A stretch of 22,123 nucleotides of DNA from M3007 sp044350415 (GTDB lineage Bacteria > Bacteroidota > Bacteroidia > Chitinophagales > Saprospiraceae). Each line of letters opens with the position of its first letter. Within the stretch, counting starts at the first letter, position 1. Both the position numbers and the translations under genes were made by a program. Below are positions 8,037 through 15,978 of this stretch, piece after piece. Location: NCBI GenBank assembly GCA_044350415.1, contig JBILHQ010000092.1, positions 1-22,123 of the forward strand, read 5' to 3'. The notes beneath the pieces are model-generated. The model was not told the DNA's origin. It did not search any database and saw nothing but the letters and a program-made list of their open reading frames with translations.

Positions 8037-9167
8037 ATGTCCACCCTCCATGCATCTGTAGCCTGTAACCTCGACGCCCAACTTTTATTGGCAGTTTTGC
8101 CACTTTTGGAAGCGGAAAAGGTGCAGGCTATAGAATGGTCGTTTGATGGTCTTCATCAATGGAAGACTGTACCAGCGTGGTTTAATGAACTCCTGCATAC
8201 CTATTCTAATGAACAATGCCTGATCGGGCACGGTGTCTTTTTTTCGCTGTTCTCCGGCCGCTGGTCATCCCACCAGCAAGACTGGCTCCAATACCTTCAA
8301 CAACTTTCCACTACATTTCATTTTGACCATATTACCGAACATTTCGGTTTTATGACCGGTGCAGATTTTCACGCAGGTGCACCGATTAGTTTGCCTTTTA
8401 CCGATACTGTTTTGAAGATCGGCATTGATCGCCTTCAACGCATTCAACAGGCTTGCGGATGTCCGGTCGGGTTGGAAAATCTGGCCTTCTCTTATTCTTT
8501 GGATGAAGTAAAAAAACATGGAGAATTCCTGGATCAGTTGGTAGAGCCAGTCAATGGTTTTATTATCCTCGACCTACATAACCTCTATTGCCAGATCCAC
8601 AATTTTGACATCCCGTTTGAGGCCATTATGCCCCTTTATCCGCTCAGTCGGGTAAGGGAAATTCATATTTCAGGCGGCAGTTGGGAGGATACGATGGCCC
8701 TGCCCGGTAAAAAAATAAGGCGCGACACCCACGACAATGCGGTTCCGGAAGAAGTATTTCAATTGTTGGAACGCGCTATTCCACTTTGTCCCAATTTGAA
8801 ATATATCGTAATGGAACAACTGGGAGTTGCATTAACTACAGTAACCAGCAGGCAGTTATTTCAGCAGGATTTTTTTAAAATGGATACCATTGTCCACCGG
8901 TTTTCTTCCCCGTCGCCGCAACTTCCACTGTCGTTTATGCCAACAACAATTGCTGCTCCCGGCCTGCCGGTTGAAGATGTGGAATTGCACCGGCAACAAC
9001 TTGAATTGTCCCGAATTCTTGAAAATGCCGTTGATTACCAGGATGTTAAGGCCCAATTGGCCGCTTCCTGTCTGGCGAATACTGCCTGGGATACAGCGCA
9101 TTGGGCACCGTATATGGTAGAGACTGCGATGCGGATTGCGCAGAAGTGGAAAAAAAACGGGGCGTAG
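8037..9167 (+). CDS. DUF692 / MNIO-family multinuclear iron-dependent oxidase
   Basis: A 376-residue cytoplasmic enzyme of the DUF692 family, whose members use two or three iron ions in a TIM barrel to oxidise peptide cysteines. The family's metal-ligand pattern is visible in order: His65 (GHGVFFS), His102 (HITEHFGF), Glu147 (GLENLAF), Asp179/Asn182 (LDLHNLYC), His210 (EIHISGG), Asp230 and His232 (RRDTHD), Glu260 (VMEQLG). The barrel ends near residue 275; about 90 more residues form a C-terminal extension with a proline-rich linker and a helical end (NTAWDTAHWAPYMVETAM). It follows the peptide gene by 56 bases, presumably in one operon. No separate partner protein, methyltransferase or exporter gene is adjacent, so the extension may stand in for the partner, which is an inference. 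Likely substrate: the CxxCGMG peptide. Confidence 0.88.
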   Translation: MSTLHASVACNLDAQLLLAVLPLLEAEKVQAIEWSFDGLHQWKTVPAWFNELLHTYSNEQCLIGHGVFFSLFSGRWSSHQQDWLQYLQQLSTTFHFDHITEHFGFMTGADFHAGAPISLPFTDTVLKIGIDRLQRIQQACGCPVGLENLAFSYSLDEVKKHGEFLDQLVEPVNGFIILDLHNLYCQIHNFDIPFEAIMPLYPLSRVREIHISGGSWEDTMALPGKKIRRDTHDNAVPEEVFQLLERAIPLCPNLKYIVMEQLGVALTTVTSRQLFQQDFFKMDTIVHRFSSPSPQLPLSFMPTTIAAPGLPVEDVELHRQQLELSRILENAVDYQDVKAQLAASCLANTAWDTAHWAPYMVETAMRIAQKWKKNGA

Positions 9168-9401
9168 TAAATAACATAATTACTAGCGCCTCTGGCACTT
9201 GTGCCTCGGCCAACAGGAACCAATCTTCTCCCAACCATCCTGCCTCCGTCAATCGACCCTCCCAATTCTGCCTTAATTTGTCATAACATAAAAATCTCCT
9301 TCCTATAAACGGTTTAAAAAATACCTTTACCTTTCCATTCTGAAAAGGGCCATCCTATTCCTTTACTCTGATCATAAGCATTTTACCAATTCAAATCCTT
9401 T

Positions 9402-12400
9402 ATGTACAAATTTTACCCGAGCATCCGCGTGATGCTGCTTTTATTTTTGGGCTTTTGTGCCCTTTCGGCAAATGCACAGCAATTTCAGCCTGAAATTAAG
9501 GCATATCTCCAGGACCATCGTTCTCAATGGAAATTAACGGAGGAGGATATCAGCAATTGGGCTGTTTCTGACCAGTACACCAACAAAGAAACCGGTGTGA
9601 CCTATACTTATTTGCACCAGCAAGTAGGGGGCATCCGAATTTTTAATGCAGTGAGCACCATGGCAATTCGCGACCAGAAAGTTGCGCATTTCGCCAATCG
9701 TTTTTACAGCGATGCGGCTGGGAAAATCAATATTGCCACGCCGTTGCTCACGCCTGAAAAAGCCATTTTTGCTGCAGCTAGTCATTGGGGAACTCCGGTT
9801 GCCGTTGCACCTGCTCAACAGTCTTTTGAAGAAGACCGCAGCGAATATATATTTAACGATTGTGGTATTTCAAAAAAACCTGTCAAAGTGCAGTTGATGT
9901 ATGTCCCTGTGGACAATACCTTCCGGCTAGCCTGGAATGTGCTCATTGATATGCGTAATACTTCTGATTGGTGGAATACCCGGATCGATGCCACTACAGG
10001 GGCAGTACTTGGGAAAAATAACCTGACGGTAAGTTGTGATTTTGGCGATGGTCATGCTCATTCGCCGGCATGTATTACCAGCGAAAAAATTATTGGCGCG
10101 CAACCAACAGCACCTGCCGAAAATGCTGCAGGGGCGAATTATAGTGTGTTTGCTTTGCCCCTGGAAGCCGCCAGTTTTGGAACAAGGAGTCTGCTGACCG
10201 ATCCGAATTCAACAGTTGCTTCGCCTTATGGATGGCACGACACTGATGGTGTGGAAGGTGCTGAATACACGATCACACAGGGCAATAATGTGCATGCTTA
10301 CGAAGATCGCAATAATGTTGATCAGCCAGGATATTCGCCTGATGGCGGAGCCAGTTTAAATTTTGATTTTCCGCTTGATTTAAGCATCACGCCACTTGAA
10401 AACCAGGATGCCATTATTACCAACCTGTTTTACCTGAATAACATCCTGCACGATATCTTATACCTGCATGGTTTTGATGAAGCATCTGGTAGTTTTCAGG
10501 CGAATAATTATGGAAATGGCGGAGAAGAAAATGATTTCGTCCTCGCTGAGGCACAGGATGGTGGCGGCACCAATAATGCTAATTTCAGTACACCCGATGA
10601 TGGCCAAAACGGTACCATGCAAATGTACTTATGGCCGGGTACCGCTCCTTCAACTATGAAAGTAAATTTGCCTTCAGAAATAGCAGGTGATTATACGGCT
10701 ATACTGGCTTCTGGCGGCGCAGGCTTAAATCCGCCGGTCACTGGATCAGCTGTGCTGGTAGATGACGGCGTCCCGCCAACGACTGATGCTTGTGAGTCAA
10801 TTGTCAATGCTGCAGCGATCAATGGTAAAATTGTGGTGATTGACCGGGGTACTTGTACTTTTGTCAGCAAAATTGCCGCCGCCGAGGCCGCCGGAGCTAT
10901 AGCGGTTATTATTGTGAACAATGTGGCTGGCGCACCGATTTCTATCGGAGGCGCAGGATCGGCTATTCCAACAGTAATGGTGACCCAAGCCGACGGTGCA
11001 TTGATCAAAACGGCATTGCTGGAAGGAAAAGAAGTAAATATTACCCTGACTTCCACTGGCGGTGCTAATGCCGACCGCGATGGGTCATTGGACAATGGTA
11101 TTGTCGCTCACGAATATGGACATGGTTTGTCTAATCGCCTGACTGGTGGTCCTTCCAATTCCAATTGTTTGAATAATGGTGAACAGGGGGGAGAAGGCTG
11201 GAGTGACTGGTTGGCGTTGATACTCACCATCGAACCGGGTGATACTGGCGCCGGAAAACGGGGGATTGGTACTTATGCCCTCGCAGAACCTACGAATGGA
11301 GATGGTATTCGCCGTTATCCATATTCTACGGATATGTCGATTAATCCACAAACTTACGCTGATCTAGCCAGTAGTGCTGAAGTACATGATGTTGGTGAAA
11401 TATGGAGTCAGGTACTTTGGGATATGACCTGGAAACTGATCGATGTGGAAGGTTTTGACTCCGATTGGTATGAGGGCAATGGCGGAAATAACACTGCACT
11501 TCGGTTGGTGCTGGAAGGGATGAAACTCCAGCCCTGTGGTCCTGGTTTTCTCGACGGCCGCGATGCTATTCTCGCTGCTGATGAATTGTTGTACAATAAT
11601 GCACACCGTTGTATGATCTGGGAAGCTTTTGCCGGGAGAGGTATGGGCTTTAATGCGCTGCAAGGCAGCGCAGATACGGCAGGCGACGAAACTGCTGATT
11701 TTGATGTTCCGCCATTCTGCCAAATCGCAGTGGCACCTCCAACGGCTAATTTCACGGTGGACCTGGCCACCTCGTGCTTTGCAAAATTTCAGTTTACTGA
11801 TGTTTCTACGGATATTCCACAACAATGGCTTTGGGATTTTGGCGATGGGACTACCAGTACCACCATCAATCCTTCACATACCTACACCGTTGGTGGTATT
11901 TATACCGTTACACTTACGGTGACTAATTCATTAGGCACTGATAATCATACGCTTATGGTTACCTATGATCCGTTAGTAACCCCTTTGGTTACAGGTAATT
12001 TATCTGTTTGCGCAGGATCATCCACCACGTTGACCGCTGCTGTGGCACCAGGAAATTCAGCCAACTGGAGCCTTGGTGGCAACCTGGTATATACAGGACC
12101 AGTGTTCAATACGCCCAATCTCCCGGTTACCACCACCTATTCTCTACAGGAATTTGTAGATTTTCCGGTTGGCAAAGTTGGCCCGGTCGATAATACTTTT
12201 GCTGGTGGTGGAAATCACGCTACCGGTTTTGACGGACGGTTGTTATTTGAAGCCTATCAACCATTAACCATCGTTTCTGTACTGGTGTATGCGCAGGGCG
12301 CAGGTAATCGTACAATAAGTTTGTACAAAGAAAACGGCAGTTTGGTGAAAGCAGTTACCCTTAATGTTCCGAATGGTGGCAGCCGAATCACGCTCAATCT

Positions 12401-13130
12401 GGATGTGCCTGAACCAGGAAAATACAGCCTTGGCAACGTCAGTCAGGACTTGTACCGGAACAATGCCGGTGCTTCCTATCCATATACACTGGATAATATG
12501 CTGTCCATTTATAGCTCCAATGCTACCGGTGGTAATATATTGAACTATTATTATTACTTCTACGATTGGGAGGTAAAGGAAAGGGGTTGTACCAGTGCGC
12601 CAACGGAAATAACTGTTAATGTAACACCTGGCCCAATTGCAGGATTTACGTTTGTTGCTAATCAGTTGAGTGTCAATTTTACCAATGTTTCCAGCGGGAA
12701 TCCTACCTCCTGGTCCTGGGATTTTGGGGATGGGTCGGCTGCTTCCACGCAGCAAAATCCTTCTCATTCGTATACCAATCCGGGCACTTACACGGTAATA
12801 TTGACGGTGAATAATGGTACTTGTATCAATACTATCCAGAAAGTAGTCACCGTAATGACCACAGGCACTGAAAATATCAACGAGGCGTTTGGGTTAAGTG
12901 TTTATCCAAATCCAGCCACTAATGAAGTCAATATCCTCATCGACGGTGCTTTGACCGGTAAAATTATGGTGGATATGTTGGATGTTTCAGGGCGTTTGGT
13001 GATAGGACAGGTATTCAGCCGTTCTTCCACTTTGCAATTCAATACTGCGACATTGCCAGCAGGCATTTATCAGGTGCGGGTAACCGGTAAAGAAGGGGTG
13101 GCTGTGCGGAAGGTTACGATAGTACGCTGA
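9402..13130 (+). CDS. Secreted M36 (fungalysin) metalloprotease with PA, PKD and T9SS sorting domains
   Basis: A 1242-residue secreted zinc protease. The signal peptide ends at SANA-Q (cleavage after Ala25). An FTP-like propeptide covers about 30-220. The catalytic M36 domain is split by a PA domain (about 425-550, DRGTCTFVSKI and AGAIAVIIVNN). Zinc site: His570-Glu-Tyr-Gly-His574 with Glu598 in GEGWSDW as third ligand. PKD domains lie at about 780-850 and 1080-1152, each with a WxFGDG core (WLWDFGDGT, WSWDFGDGS). Between them is an Ig-like segment plus a beta-rich, possibly sugar- or surface-binding region. The last 75 residues (YPNPATNEV to KVTIVR) match a T9SS type A sorting signal. Likely role: extracellular protein degradation. 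Processing of the nearby peptide is conceivable but there is no direct evidence for it. Confidence 0.93.
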   Translation: MYKFYPSIRVMLLLFLGFCALSANAQQFQPEIKAYLQDHRSQWKLTEEDISNWAVSDQYTNKETGVTYTYLHQQVGGIRIFNAVSTMAIRDQKVAHFANRFYSDAAGKINIATPLLTPEKAIFAAASHWGTPVAVAPAQQSFEEDRSEYIFNDCGISKKPVKVQLMYVPVDNTFRLAWNVLIDMRNTSDWWNTRIDATTGAVLGKNNLTVSCDFGDGHAHSPACITSEKIIGAQPTAPAENAAGANYSVFALPLEAASFGTRSLLTDPNSTVASPYGWHDTDGVEGAEYTITQGNNVHAYEDRNNVDQPGYSPDGGASLNFDFPLDLSITPLENQDAIITNLFYLNNILHDILYLHGFDEASGSFQANNYGNGGEENDFVLAEAQDGGGTNNANFSTPDDGQNGTMQMYLWPGTAPSTMKVNLPSEIAGDYTAILASGGAGLNPPVTGSAVLVDDGVPPTTDACESIVNAAAINGKIVVIDRGTCTFVSKIAAAEAAGAIAVIIVNNVAGAPISIGGAGSAIPTVMVTQADGALIKTALLEGKEVNITLTSTGGANADRDGSLDNGIVAHEYGHGLSNRLTGGPSNSNCLNNGEQGGEGWSDWLALILTIEPGDTGAGKRGIGTYALAEPTNGDGIRRYPYSTDMSINPQTYADLASSAEVHDVGEIWSQVLWDMTWKLIDVEGFDSDWYEGNGGNNTALRLVLEGMKLQPCGPGFLDGRDAILAADELLYNNAHRCMIWEAFAGRGMGFNALQGSADTAGDETADFDVPPFCQIAVAPPTANFTVDLATSCFAKFQFTDVSTDIPQQWLWDFGDGTTSTTINPSHTYTVGGIYTVTLTVTNSLGTDNHTLMVTYDPLVTPLVTGNLSVCAGSSTTLTAAVAPGNSANWSLGGNLVYTGPVFNTPNLPVTTTYSLQEFVDFPVGKVGPVDNTFAGGGNHATGFDGRLLFEAYQPLTIVSVLVYAQGAGNRTISLYKENGSLVKAVTLNVPNGGSRITLNLDVPEPGKYSLGNVSQDLYRNNAGASYPYTLDNMLSIYSSNATGGNILNYYYYFYDWEVKERGCTSAPTEITVNVTPGPIAGFTFVANQLSVNFTNVSSGNPTSWSWDFGDGSAASTQQNPSHSYTNPGTYTVILTVNNGTCINTIQKVVTVMTTGTENINEAFGLSVYPNPATNEVNILIDGALTGKIMVDMLDVSGRLVIGQVFSRSSTLQFNTATLPAGIYQVRVTGKEGVAVRKVTIVR

Positions 13131-13135
13131 GTTCG

Positions 13136-13218
13136 ATTTACGAAGTATGATTAATACAAGATTCCATTGTTTTTTGGCGAATGGAAATAAACAACGGAGT
13201 CTTGTGTTAATCGTAAAT
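13136..13218. terminator. Long imperfect hairpin after the M36 protease gene
   Basis: Five bases after the stop codon, 13151-13171 (TTAATACAAGATTCCATTGT and one T) pairs with 13190-13210 with three differences. The stem then resumes with ATTTACGA (13136-13143) against TCGTAAAT (13211-13218), leaving a 7-base bulge at 13144-13150. A smaller alternative hairpin (TTCCATT/AATGGAA) sits inside. There is no long T-tract after it, so it may be a terminator or a 3' end stabiliser. Confidence 0.65.
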
Positions 13219-13358
13219 TATATGTAAAGGCTTGAAAAAAGGGTTCAGGGGGCGATTCGGTATGTATGTGCCGCCATTAATGGGAGTACTTGGCTTGGTG
13301 CAACTGAAGCATCATCCGAAAAATAACAGGATACGGGTGGTTTAATTATCAATTGAGC

Positions 13359-13420
13359 AGTTATCAGGTTATCAGTTATGAGGCGTAGAGTGGTCCACTC
13401 TACGCCTCATAACTGATAAC
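13359..13420. repeat. Perfect 26-bp palindrome with AGTTATC/G heptamers
   Basis: 13368-13393 and 13395-13420 are exact reverse complements around a single central T; the core reads GTAGAGTGGTCCACTCTAC. The outer part consists of AGTTATC/AGTTATG heptamers, with another copy at 13359-13365. The right end supplies a base of the stop codon of the minus-strand gene at 13420. It probably acts as that gene's terminator or belongs to a dispersed palindrome family. Confidence 0.85.
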
Positions 13421-13599
13421 TATTGATGTTGATGCAGACTATTGTGCGGACGCATTTCTTCGCCCAGCCAATTAATATTCCAATCTTCCTTCGGCAATAG
13501 CTGCTTTGCTTTGCGGGTTGCGCGCCGGAATAAAAAGGCTACTGCGTAACGTGGAGATTTGATCCACAGACGAATGAACTTAGGAGTGGTACGAGCCAT
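13420..13599 (-). CDS. Small basic hypothetical protein, 59 residues
   Basis: The ATG is at 13599-13597 on the minus strand and the TAG stop at 13422-13420. The protein starts MARTTPKFIRLWIKSPRYAV, continues with a short hydrophobic/arginine segment (AFLFRRATRKAKQLL) and ends in a polar tail (EEMRPHNSLHQHQ). It is strongly basic in the first 40 residues and tryptophan-containing, which suggests membrane-surface or nucleic-acid contact, but I recognise no family. Support for it being real: a clean frame, an AT-rich upstream region shared divergently with the glycosyltransferase gene, and a palindrome starting exactly at its stop codon, as at other genes here. It falls just below a 60-residue cutoff, so automatic calls could miss it. 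Confidence 0.65.
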   Translation of the reverse strand: MARTTPKFIRLWIKSPRYAVAFLFRRATRKAKQLLPKEDWNINWLGEEMRPHNSLHQHQ

Positions 13600-13760
13600 G
13601 ATTAAAAAAAGATTTAACGATGAATGAATGTTTTAAAAATAATCGATTGATTATCAATATAAATAACGCGCATTTTTTACAAAAAGTTTCATAGCTGAAT
13701 GTTAAATGTGCACATTTTCGTTACTTTTTATTCTCAATCGGGAATTTCCAAACTTAAAGT

Positions 13761-13768
13761 TACCTTTG
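13761..13768 (+). promoter_or_regulatory. TAnnTTTG promoter box of the glycosyltransferase gene
   Basis: TACCTTTG is a perfect match to the Bacteroidota -7 box, 21 bases before the ATG at 13790. It lies inside the upstream extension of the open frame, which argues against the earlier ATG at 13706. The -33 element is not clear. Confidence 0.6.
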
Positions 13769-13789
13769 CGGCTCCTGAAACGGACAATT

Positions 13790-14509
13790 ATGGCACAAAC
13801 GCTCTCAATAGTGATACCTGCGTACAACGAAGAACGCACCATCCACCACATTTTAGATAAGGTGAAAGCGGTGGAATTGACTGGTGGTATCAAGAAAGAA
13901 ATTATTATTACCAACGACTGCTCTAAAGATGACACTGAAGGCGCGATTAAACGGTATATGGCGGAGAATCCGTCGTTGAACATTCAGTATCGCAAGCACG
14001 AGGTGAACAAAGGCAAAGGTGCAGCGTTGCATACAGGCATTCGGGAATCAACTGGTGACTTTATTATTATTCAGGATGCCGACCTGGAATACGACCCGGA
14101 AGAGTATAACATACTGCTTCGCCCGATGCTCAGCGGATTTGCCGATGTGGTGTATGGGTCGCGCTTTATGGGTGGTCGTCCGCATCGGATTTTATTTTTT
14201 TGGCATAGCATAGGCAACAAATTCCTTACTTTTTTGTCCAATGCTATGACGAACCTGAATCTGACGGATATGGAGACTTGTTATAAGATCTTCAAGGCCG
14301 ATATGATTAAGGGGCTTGACCTGAAGGAAAACCGGTTTGGTTTTGAACCTGAAGTCACTGCAAAAATCAGCCGGATCAAGAATGTCCGTATTTACGAAGT
14401 GGGTATTTCATACTACGGGCGGACTTATGCAGAAGGCAAAAAAATAGGCTGGAAAGATGCCGTCAGGGCCGTTTATTGTATTTTGAAATACAATCTGTGG
14501 TCAAAATAA
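13790..14509 (+). CDS. Family 2 glycosyltransferase (dolichyl-phosphate mannosyltransferase-like)
   Basis: A 239-residue GT-A fold transferase, likely moving a sugar from a nucleotide donor to a lipid carrier or glycan at the inner face of the membrane. The N-terminus has the family's nucleotide-binding start (LSIVIPAYNEERTI), followed by NDCSKDDT, the NKGKGAALHTGI segment and the metal-binding DAD motif at Asp96-Ala-Asp98. A further conserved stretch (DMETCYKIF, then RFGFEPEVTAKI) is typical of the DPM1/GtrB-like subgroup. No membrane helices follow, so it is the short soluble form. The frame is open from 13706, but the ATG at 13790 is chosen because the homologous region starts there and a promoter box lies at 13761. 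The MoxR gene starts 30 bases downstream. Confidence 0.92.
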   Translation: MAQTLSIVIPAYNEERTIHHILDKVKAVELTGGIKKEIIITNDCSKDDTEGAIKRYMAENPSLNIQYRKHEVNKGKGAALHTGIRESTGDFIIIQDADLEYDPEEYNILLRPMLSGFADVVYGSRFMGGRPHRILFFWHSIGNKFLTFLSNAMTNLNLTDMETCYKIFKADMIKGLDLKENRFGFEPEVTAKISRIKNVRIYEVGISYYGRTYAEGKKIGWKDAVRAVYCILKYNLWSK

Positions 14510-14539
14510 TTGTGTAACTAAAAAAATAAATCAATCAAA

Positions 14540-15496
14540 ATGCAATCAGATGTAGCGGCAGTGGATGCGCTGGCACAATCGTACAAAGATCTTTCCGCCG
14601 AAATTGGAAAGGTAATTGTCGGACAAGATGATGTCGTACGCGCAGTTATTATTTCTTTGTTTTCTAACGGGCACTCCTTGTTAGTAGGTGTTCCCGGACT
14701 GGCGAAAACGTTGCTGGTGAGTACCATCGCTGAAGTGCTCGATCTTGACTTCAAGCGAATTCAGTTCACACCCGATCTGATGCCTTCAGATATAACGGGC
14801 TCTGAAATTCTGGGAGAAGACCGCCATTTCAAGTTTGTACGGGGCCCCATCTTTGCCAATATCGTTTTGGCGGATGAGATCAACCGTACGCCACCTAAAA
14901 CCCAGGCTGCTTTGCTGGAAGCCATGCAGGAACGGTCGGTAACAGTAGGCGGTATTCGCCATATTTTACCTGCTCCTTTTTTCGTTCTGGCAACCCAGAA
15001 CCCAATTGAACAGGAGGGCACCTATCCGCTTCCGGAAGCACAGCTCGACCGTTTTATGTTCAATATTCCACTTACTTATCCTACTTATGAGCAGGAAGTG
15101 GAAGTGGTGAAAAATACCACGTCTTCCAGGAATGTGGCATTAAAACATATCCTTTCCGGCGAACAAATTCTCGCTTATCAGCAAGTTATTCGCAAAATCC
15201 CCGTTAGCGATAACGTACTGGAATACGCGGTTAGTCTGGTAGCTAAAACCCGTCCCGGTACGCCACGTGCCACCAAGGAGGCCAATAATTTCCTCACTTG
15301 GGGAGCAGGACCGCGCGCCAGCCAATATTTGGTCCTGGGCGCTAAATGCCATGCTGCCCTGAAAGGAAAATATGCCCCCGATATAGAGGACGTTCAGGCT
15401 ATCGCCAACCTCGTACTGCGCCACCGTATCGTGCGCAACTACAAAGCAGAAGCAGAAGGTATTACAGAAGAGAATATCATTGAAACACTACTTTAG
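14540..15496 (+). CDS. MoxR-family AAA+ ATPase
   Basis: A 318-residue AAA+ ATPase of the MoxR class, which usually works as a chaperone remodelling or activating partner proteins, often of the DUF58/VWA type. Walker A is Gly50-Val-Pro-Gly-Leu-Ala-Lys56-Thr57; Walker B includes Asp112-Glu113 (LADEINR). The sensor segment ATQNP and the arginine-containing YPLPEAQLDRF follow. Length is normal. In many Bacteroidota the gene is followed by DUF58 and VWA genes; here the next gene is convergent, so the usual partner is missing from this position. It probably shares a transcript with the glycosyltransferase upstream (30-base gap). Its TAG stop (15494-15496) lies at the edge of a long hairpin-forming repeat. 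Confidence 0.93.
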   Translation: MQSDVAAVDALAQSYKDLSAEIGKVIVGQDDVVRAVIISLFSNGHSLLVGVPGLAKTLLVSTIAEVLDLDFKRIQFTPDLMPSDITGSEILGEDRHFKFVRGPIFANIVLADEINRTPPKTQAALLEAMQERSVTVGGIRHILPAPFFVLATQNPIEQEGTYPLPEAQLDRFMFNIPLTYPTYEQEVEVVKNTTSSRNVALKHILSGEQILAYQQVIRKIPVSDNVLEYAVSLVAKTRPGTPRATKEANNFLTWGAGPRASQYLVLGAKCHAALKGKYAPDIEDVQAIANLVLRHRIVRNYKAEAEGITEENIIETLL

Positions 15497-15570
15497 TGTT
15501 TAGTGGTGAGTGTTTAGTGGGTGGGTAATCTCACCACTAAACACTCACCACTAAACACTCACCACTAAAC
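15495..15570. repeat. Stop-overlapping 14-bp repeats forming a 26-bp hairpin
   Basis: 15495-15520 pairs perfectly with 15534-15559, leaving a 13-base loop. The arms are built from a 14-bp unit, GTTTAGTGGTGAGT, two copies on the left and three (inverted) on the right, the last one partial at 15560-15570. The MoxR stop TAG (15494-15496) and the OsmC stop on the minus strand (15567-15565) both fall within the repeat. It could act as a bidirectional terminator, although no long T-tract is present. Confidence 0.9.
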
Positions 15571-15978
15571 AAGTGCTTCCCACGTAATTTCAGCGCCTGC
15601 GATACGGAGTGTTTCGGAGGCACTGCAATAGGTTTTGATCGACATTTCGATAGCCTTCTGCGCTTTTTCCAGGGAAACCTGGCCTTTGAAAAAGTATTTC
15701 ATGTGCACCTTTTCCCACAGCGACGGTTCTTTTCCTGCCTGCCTGTTGGCTTCTATTTCTATCCGAAAGTCGGTAACTGTTTGCCGTTGTTTTTTCAGAA
15801 TCATCAGTACATCCACCGCTGTACAACCGCCCACACCCATTATCAACATTTGCATAGGGCGTACGCCTTTACCTGAGCCACCTGCCACATCGGGAAGGTA
15901 CATAGCAATGGAATTGCCGGATTCGTCGGTGGCAATCGTTTGACCTCCATCGGGTGTAAGTTGTATGGTAAATTTCAT
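15565..15978 (-). CDS. OsmC/Ohr-family protein
   Basis: A 137-residue OsmC-like protein, a family of thiol-dependent peroxidases that reduce organic hydroperoxides or act in related redox roles in the cytoplasm. The two conserved cysteines are Cys52 (GVGGCTAVD) and Cys118 (KTYCSASETL). The start is the ATG at 15978; the open frame reaches 16041, but those extra residues lie inside the upstream gene and do not look like the family. The ATG overlaps the stop codon of the upstream 466-residue gene (ATGA), which indicates translational coupling. The stop codon lies inside the 14-bp repeat shared with the convergent MoxR gene. Confidence 0.88.
   Translation of the reverse strand: MKFTIQLTPDGGQTIATDESGNSIAMYLPDVAGGSGKGVRPMQMLIMGVGGCTAVDVLMILKKQRQTVTDFRIEIEANRQAGKEPSLWEKVHMKYFFKGQVSLEKAQKAIEMSIKTYCSASETLRIAGAEITWEALV

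Noticed and set aside
10691..11825. Several minus-strand frames within the M36 protease gene
   Set aside because: They overlap the PA and catalytic domains of a clearly recognised protease, and their composition is that of antisense shadows.
13706..13789. Upstream start for the glycosyltransferase
   Set aside because: The extra 28 residues do not fit the family, and a perfect TAnnTTTG promoter box at 13761 lies inside this stretch.
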